Shown here in pieces: positions 5,316 to 7,413 of a DNA stretch of 7,413 bases. Source of the DNA: an uncultured archaeon (GTDB lineage: Archaea > Nanobdellota > Nanobdellia > Woesearchaeales > ARS49). A program made the translations under genes and the position numbers. The number at the start of each line of letters is the position of its first letter. Position 1 is the stretch's first letter. The stretch is from NCBI GenBank assembly GCA_902385765.1, contig CABMGU010000061.1, forward strand, positions 1 to 7,413. Reading direction: 5' to 3'. The notes under the pieces were generated by a model. It was not told the DNA's origin and ran no database searches. It was given only the letters and a program-made list of their open reading frames with translations.

Positions 5316-7100
5316 ATGGTTGATTTGAAGGCTGCGGCTGCTAACGTGATAGCGCCGGGTTCTGGTTTTTTTGTCAAATTGGCTGATAAGGCTAAGGAGA
5401 TGAAGGACAGTGCTGTTGATGCTGCAAGGAATGCTAAAAAAAATATTTCGGATCGTCTCGCTAAAGTTTCTACTGCCACTAATGTTGCTGCCGCTCAGGC
5501 TGGTTATGCGCCTTCTAAGAAAATGTGGGCTCAGCCCGCAATTGTTTTTCTGGTGGCTTTGGTTTTGTTCTTGTATTTTCGCTTTTTGGGTATGAGTTCT
5601 CTTGCGAATTGGATTATGATTTCAGCCGTTACTGCGATTGTTATTGGTATTGTTTTTAAGGAGCCTGGCAAGGGCCTTTTTTTCCTGTTTATTCCTCCTG
5701 TCTTTTGGCTTCTTGATAAGTTTAGTATGTGGACTCCTGCTAATTCAGCTATTGCTTTGGGTATTGTTGTTTTGGTTTTTCTTGGGACTTTTCAGAATGC
5801 CCGAATTTTTGTTGACAAGATTTTGACTGTTCTGGCTTTTGTTTTTGGTGGTATTCTGTTGTTTTGGTTGTCTGCCTGGGCTCAGATGCAGTTGAATACA
5901 CCGGTGCCTCATTTTATAACAACTGGTTTGATTCTGGGTTATTTTTGCATCATTGCTTTTATGCCTTCTAAAGACTCGCAGGGAAAGCCAACTATGATTA
6001 AATGGGTGGCTTTGCTTGTTAATATTCTTTTTTTCAGCTTGATTATTGTTACTCCTGGATTGTTCGCTCCTCCTAATAGCCCCTTATCTGCCGCAATTGA
6101 ATCTCAGCGTCAGGCGTGGTATGATTCATATAATTATGTTTTCAAGGCAGGCCAGCAGGTCGCCAAAGGTCTTGAAACCCAGATTTATATCGCTACTGGA
6201 GATTATGAACAGGGTGTTGAAACTCAGAGCCAGAAGCCTTTGGGCGTGTTTTTGGAGAATATCGGTGTTACTTCACCTGTCGTGCAGTTGGGGGATAAAA
6301 TTGATGTTTATGCCCGGCTGAGGGTTGAGTCTTTTAAGACTGGCGGGAATTTGACTGTTAATGTCAAATGTTATCCTGAGGGTGTGGACTTTGCTAAGGG
6401 AAACATAACGCCTCGTGCAAGATTCTCGGTTGAGGAGTACGAGATGCAGGAGATTGACTGCATCATTAATTCTGCGGATGCCGGCTTGGGCTCTCCTCTG
6501 ATTGTGCTTGAGACTTCTTTTGATTTTACTACCAGCGCTTTCTTGAAGAGTTATTTTATGGATCAGGAGACTATCAGGTCTATGCGCCGTAATCAGGTTG
6601 ACCCGTTGGATGCTTTCAAGATTACTGATAAGAACCCGGTTGCCAGGTTTACTGGCGGTCCTTTGATGATTGGTATGGGCGCCGGTCAGCAGCCTGTTGC
6701 TCTTGTCAAGGATAGTAGTGATAATTTTGGTCCGACATTGAGTATTACTTTGGATAAAAACTGGGCTGAGGGCGAGTTCGGGAACGTGACAAGTCTGAGT
6801 ATTATTGTTCCTCCTGGCTTGAAGATTGAGGATGTTGATGGTGAAAAAGTGTCAAATTGTGTTGGCGGAAAAGATAAGGAGCAAACGTGCGTTTTGGACG
6901 GTGTTATTCTTTCTAAATTGTTTAAGCCTCCTGTGGCCACGCCTAAGACTGTCCGTGTTCACACAAAGCTTGAGGATATGAATGTTTTGCTGGCTAATGC
7001 TCCTTTGGCTATCCGAAGTTTTAAGACGACTGTGACTTATTCGTATGTGGTGAAGAAAAAGATTGGCGTTAATGTTCAACAAAAGAGGGCATCGCCATGA
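5316..7100 (+). CDS. Polytopic membrane protein with large C-terminal beta-rich domain
   Basis: 594 residues, not recognised. Residues about 18-52 form an Ala/Lys-rich amphipathic helical stretch (KLADKAKEMKDSAVDAARNA), probably cytoplasmic. About seven hydrophobic helices follow near 73-91, 97-114, 119-133, 144-160, 168-187, 199-216 and 228-247. Residues about 255-594 are soluble and beta-rich, with two Ig-like segments (about 305-405 and 470-590). Each holds one Cys pair (C352/C382, C515/C525), and three N-x-T sequons are present (345, 363, 490). Seven spans with an inside N-terminus put this part outside, matching its neighbours. GGAGT (5306-5310), inside the upstream gene, serves as ribosome binding site for ATG 5316. 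The stop overlaps the next start. No transporter or enzyme motif was seen, so a surface assembly role is only inferred. Confidence 0.85.
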   Translation: MVDLKAAAANVIAPGSGFFVKLADKAKEMKDSAVDAARNAKKNISDRLAKVSTATNVAAAQAGYAPSKKMWAQPAIVFLVALVLFLYFRFLGMSSLANWIMISAVTAIVIGIVFKEPGKGLFFLFIPPVFWLLDKFSMWTPANSAIALGIVVLVFLGTFQNARIFVDKILTVLAFVFGGILLFWLSAWAQMQLNTPVPHFITTGLILGYFCIIAFMPSKDSQGKPTMIKWVALLVNILFFSLIIVTPGLFAPPNSPLSAAIESQRQAWYDSYNYVFKAGQQVAKGLETQIYIATGDYEQGVETQSQKPLGVFLENIGVTSPVVQLGDKIDVYARLRVESFKTGGNLTVNVKCYPEGVDFAKGNITPRARFSVEEYEMQEIDCIINSADAGLGSPLIVLETSFDFTTSAFLKSYFMDQETIRSMRRNQVDPLDAFKITDKNPVARFTGGPLMIGMGAGQQPVALVKDSSDNFGPTLSITLDKNWAEGEFGNVTSLSIIVPPGLKIEDVDGEKVSNCVGGKDKEQTCVLDGVILSKLFKPPVATPKTVRVHTKLEDMNVLLANAPLAIRSFKTTVTYSYVVKKKIGVNVQQKRASP

Positions 7101-7413
7101 GAAAACTCATCTTGATTTTGCTGTTATTGTCTGCCTGTCAGTTGGTTCCTTCTCAAAAAGCCATTCCTGCTCCTCCTGAAATTAGGACTGGCACTTCTTC
7201 TTTGGATGTGGCTTTTGCTCCTGGCTCTATGTCTGGAATTTATATGTGTCAGGAGGGTGAGGTTTTTCTTTTGCTGAAGAACAATGGCGCGTTTGATATT
7301 AAGAATGGTAAGTATTCGTGGATTCTTGAGGACCAGGTTTTGGCGCCTGTTGATTCTGTTGTTGGCGAGCTTTCTCTGGCTGGGAAAAGCGCTGAAAATC
7401 CTGTTGGTGGTGT
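7097..7413 (+). CDS. Putative lipoprotein with beta-rich domain, cut by window edge
   Basis: 105 codons are visible; the C-terminus lies beyond the window. ATG 7097 overlaps the upstream stop as ATGA, indicating translational coupling. The N-terminus is a short lipoprotein signal: MRKLILILLLLSAC with lipobox L11-S12-A13-C14, so C14 would be lipid-anchored after cleavage. A proline-rich linker follows (about 18-27), then a beta-rich segment (EVFLLLKNNGAFDIKNGKYSWIL, about 54-76) resembling the start of a CARDB- or NEW3-type Ig-like domain. This would be the third outward-facing beta protein of the operon. The 13-residue signal is short for the class but has the expected basic, hydrophobic and lipobox parts. 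The function is unknown. Confidence 0.8.
   Translation, partial: MRKLILILLLLSACQLVPSQKAIPAPPEIRTGTSSLDVAFAPGSMSGIYMCQEGEVFLLLKNNGAFDIKNGKYSWILEDQVLAPVDSVVGELSLAGKSAENPVGG

Overview
The window looks like part of an archaeal chromosome, most likely from a DPANN-type lineage (Woesearchaeota or Pacearchaeota style). The lineage is an inference. The archaeal assignment rests on an archaeal-type phenylalanyl-tRNA synthetase alpha chain, a TrmB-family regulator, Pelota/Dom34, BRE/TATA promoters about 25 bases from start codons, and a mix of leaderless genes and genes with a GGAGGT or AGGTGAT ribosome binding site. No tRNA, rRNA, CRISPR array, insertion sequence or attachment site was found.

Layout. 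Positions 1-2309 hold two minus-strand genes: trmB-like regulator, then pheS, which runs off the left edge close to its C-terminus. Positions 2310-2631 are the largest non-coding stretch. They hold a consensus minus-strand promoter, a leader of about 180 bases with several inverted repeats in front of trmB, and a plus-strand promoter for a leaderless 130-residue putative zinc-binding protein (2632-3024). Pelota (3026-4075, minus) converges on that gene with a 1-base gap. A 73-base divergent promoter region (4076-4148) separates pelota from a tight plus-strand operon of three envelope genes. These are a single-span anchored protein with three repeated beta modules (4149-5312), a seven-helix membrane protein with a large C-terminal beta domain (5316-7100), and a lipoprotein cut by the right edge (from 7097).

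How the genes relate. The left half is information processing (tRNA charging, ribosome rescue) with a local regulator. The three envelope genes are spaced +3 and -4 bases, so they are probably co-translated. All three place beta-rich domains on the same (outer) side of the membrane, which suggests a surface complex of unknown function. This is the part of the window most likely to be undescribed.

On a larger scale, the plus strand is rich in G and T throughout. Plus-strand genes favour T-ended codons and minus-strand genes A- and C-ended codons, consistent with the whole window lying on one replication arm.
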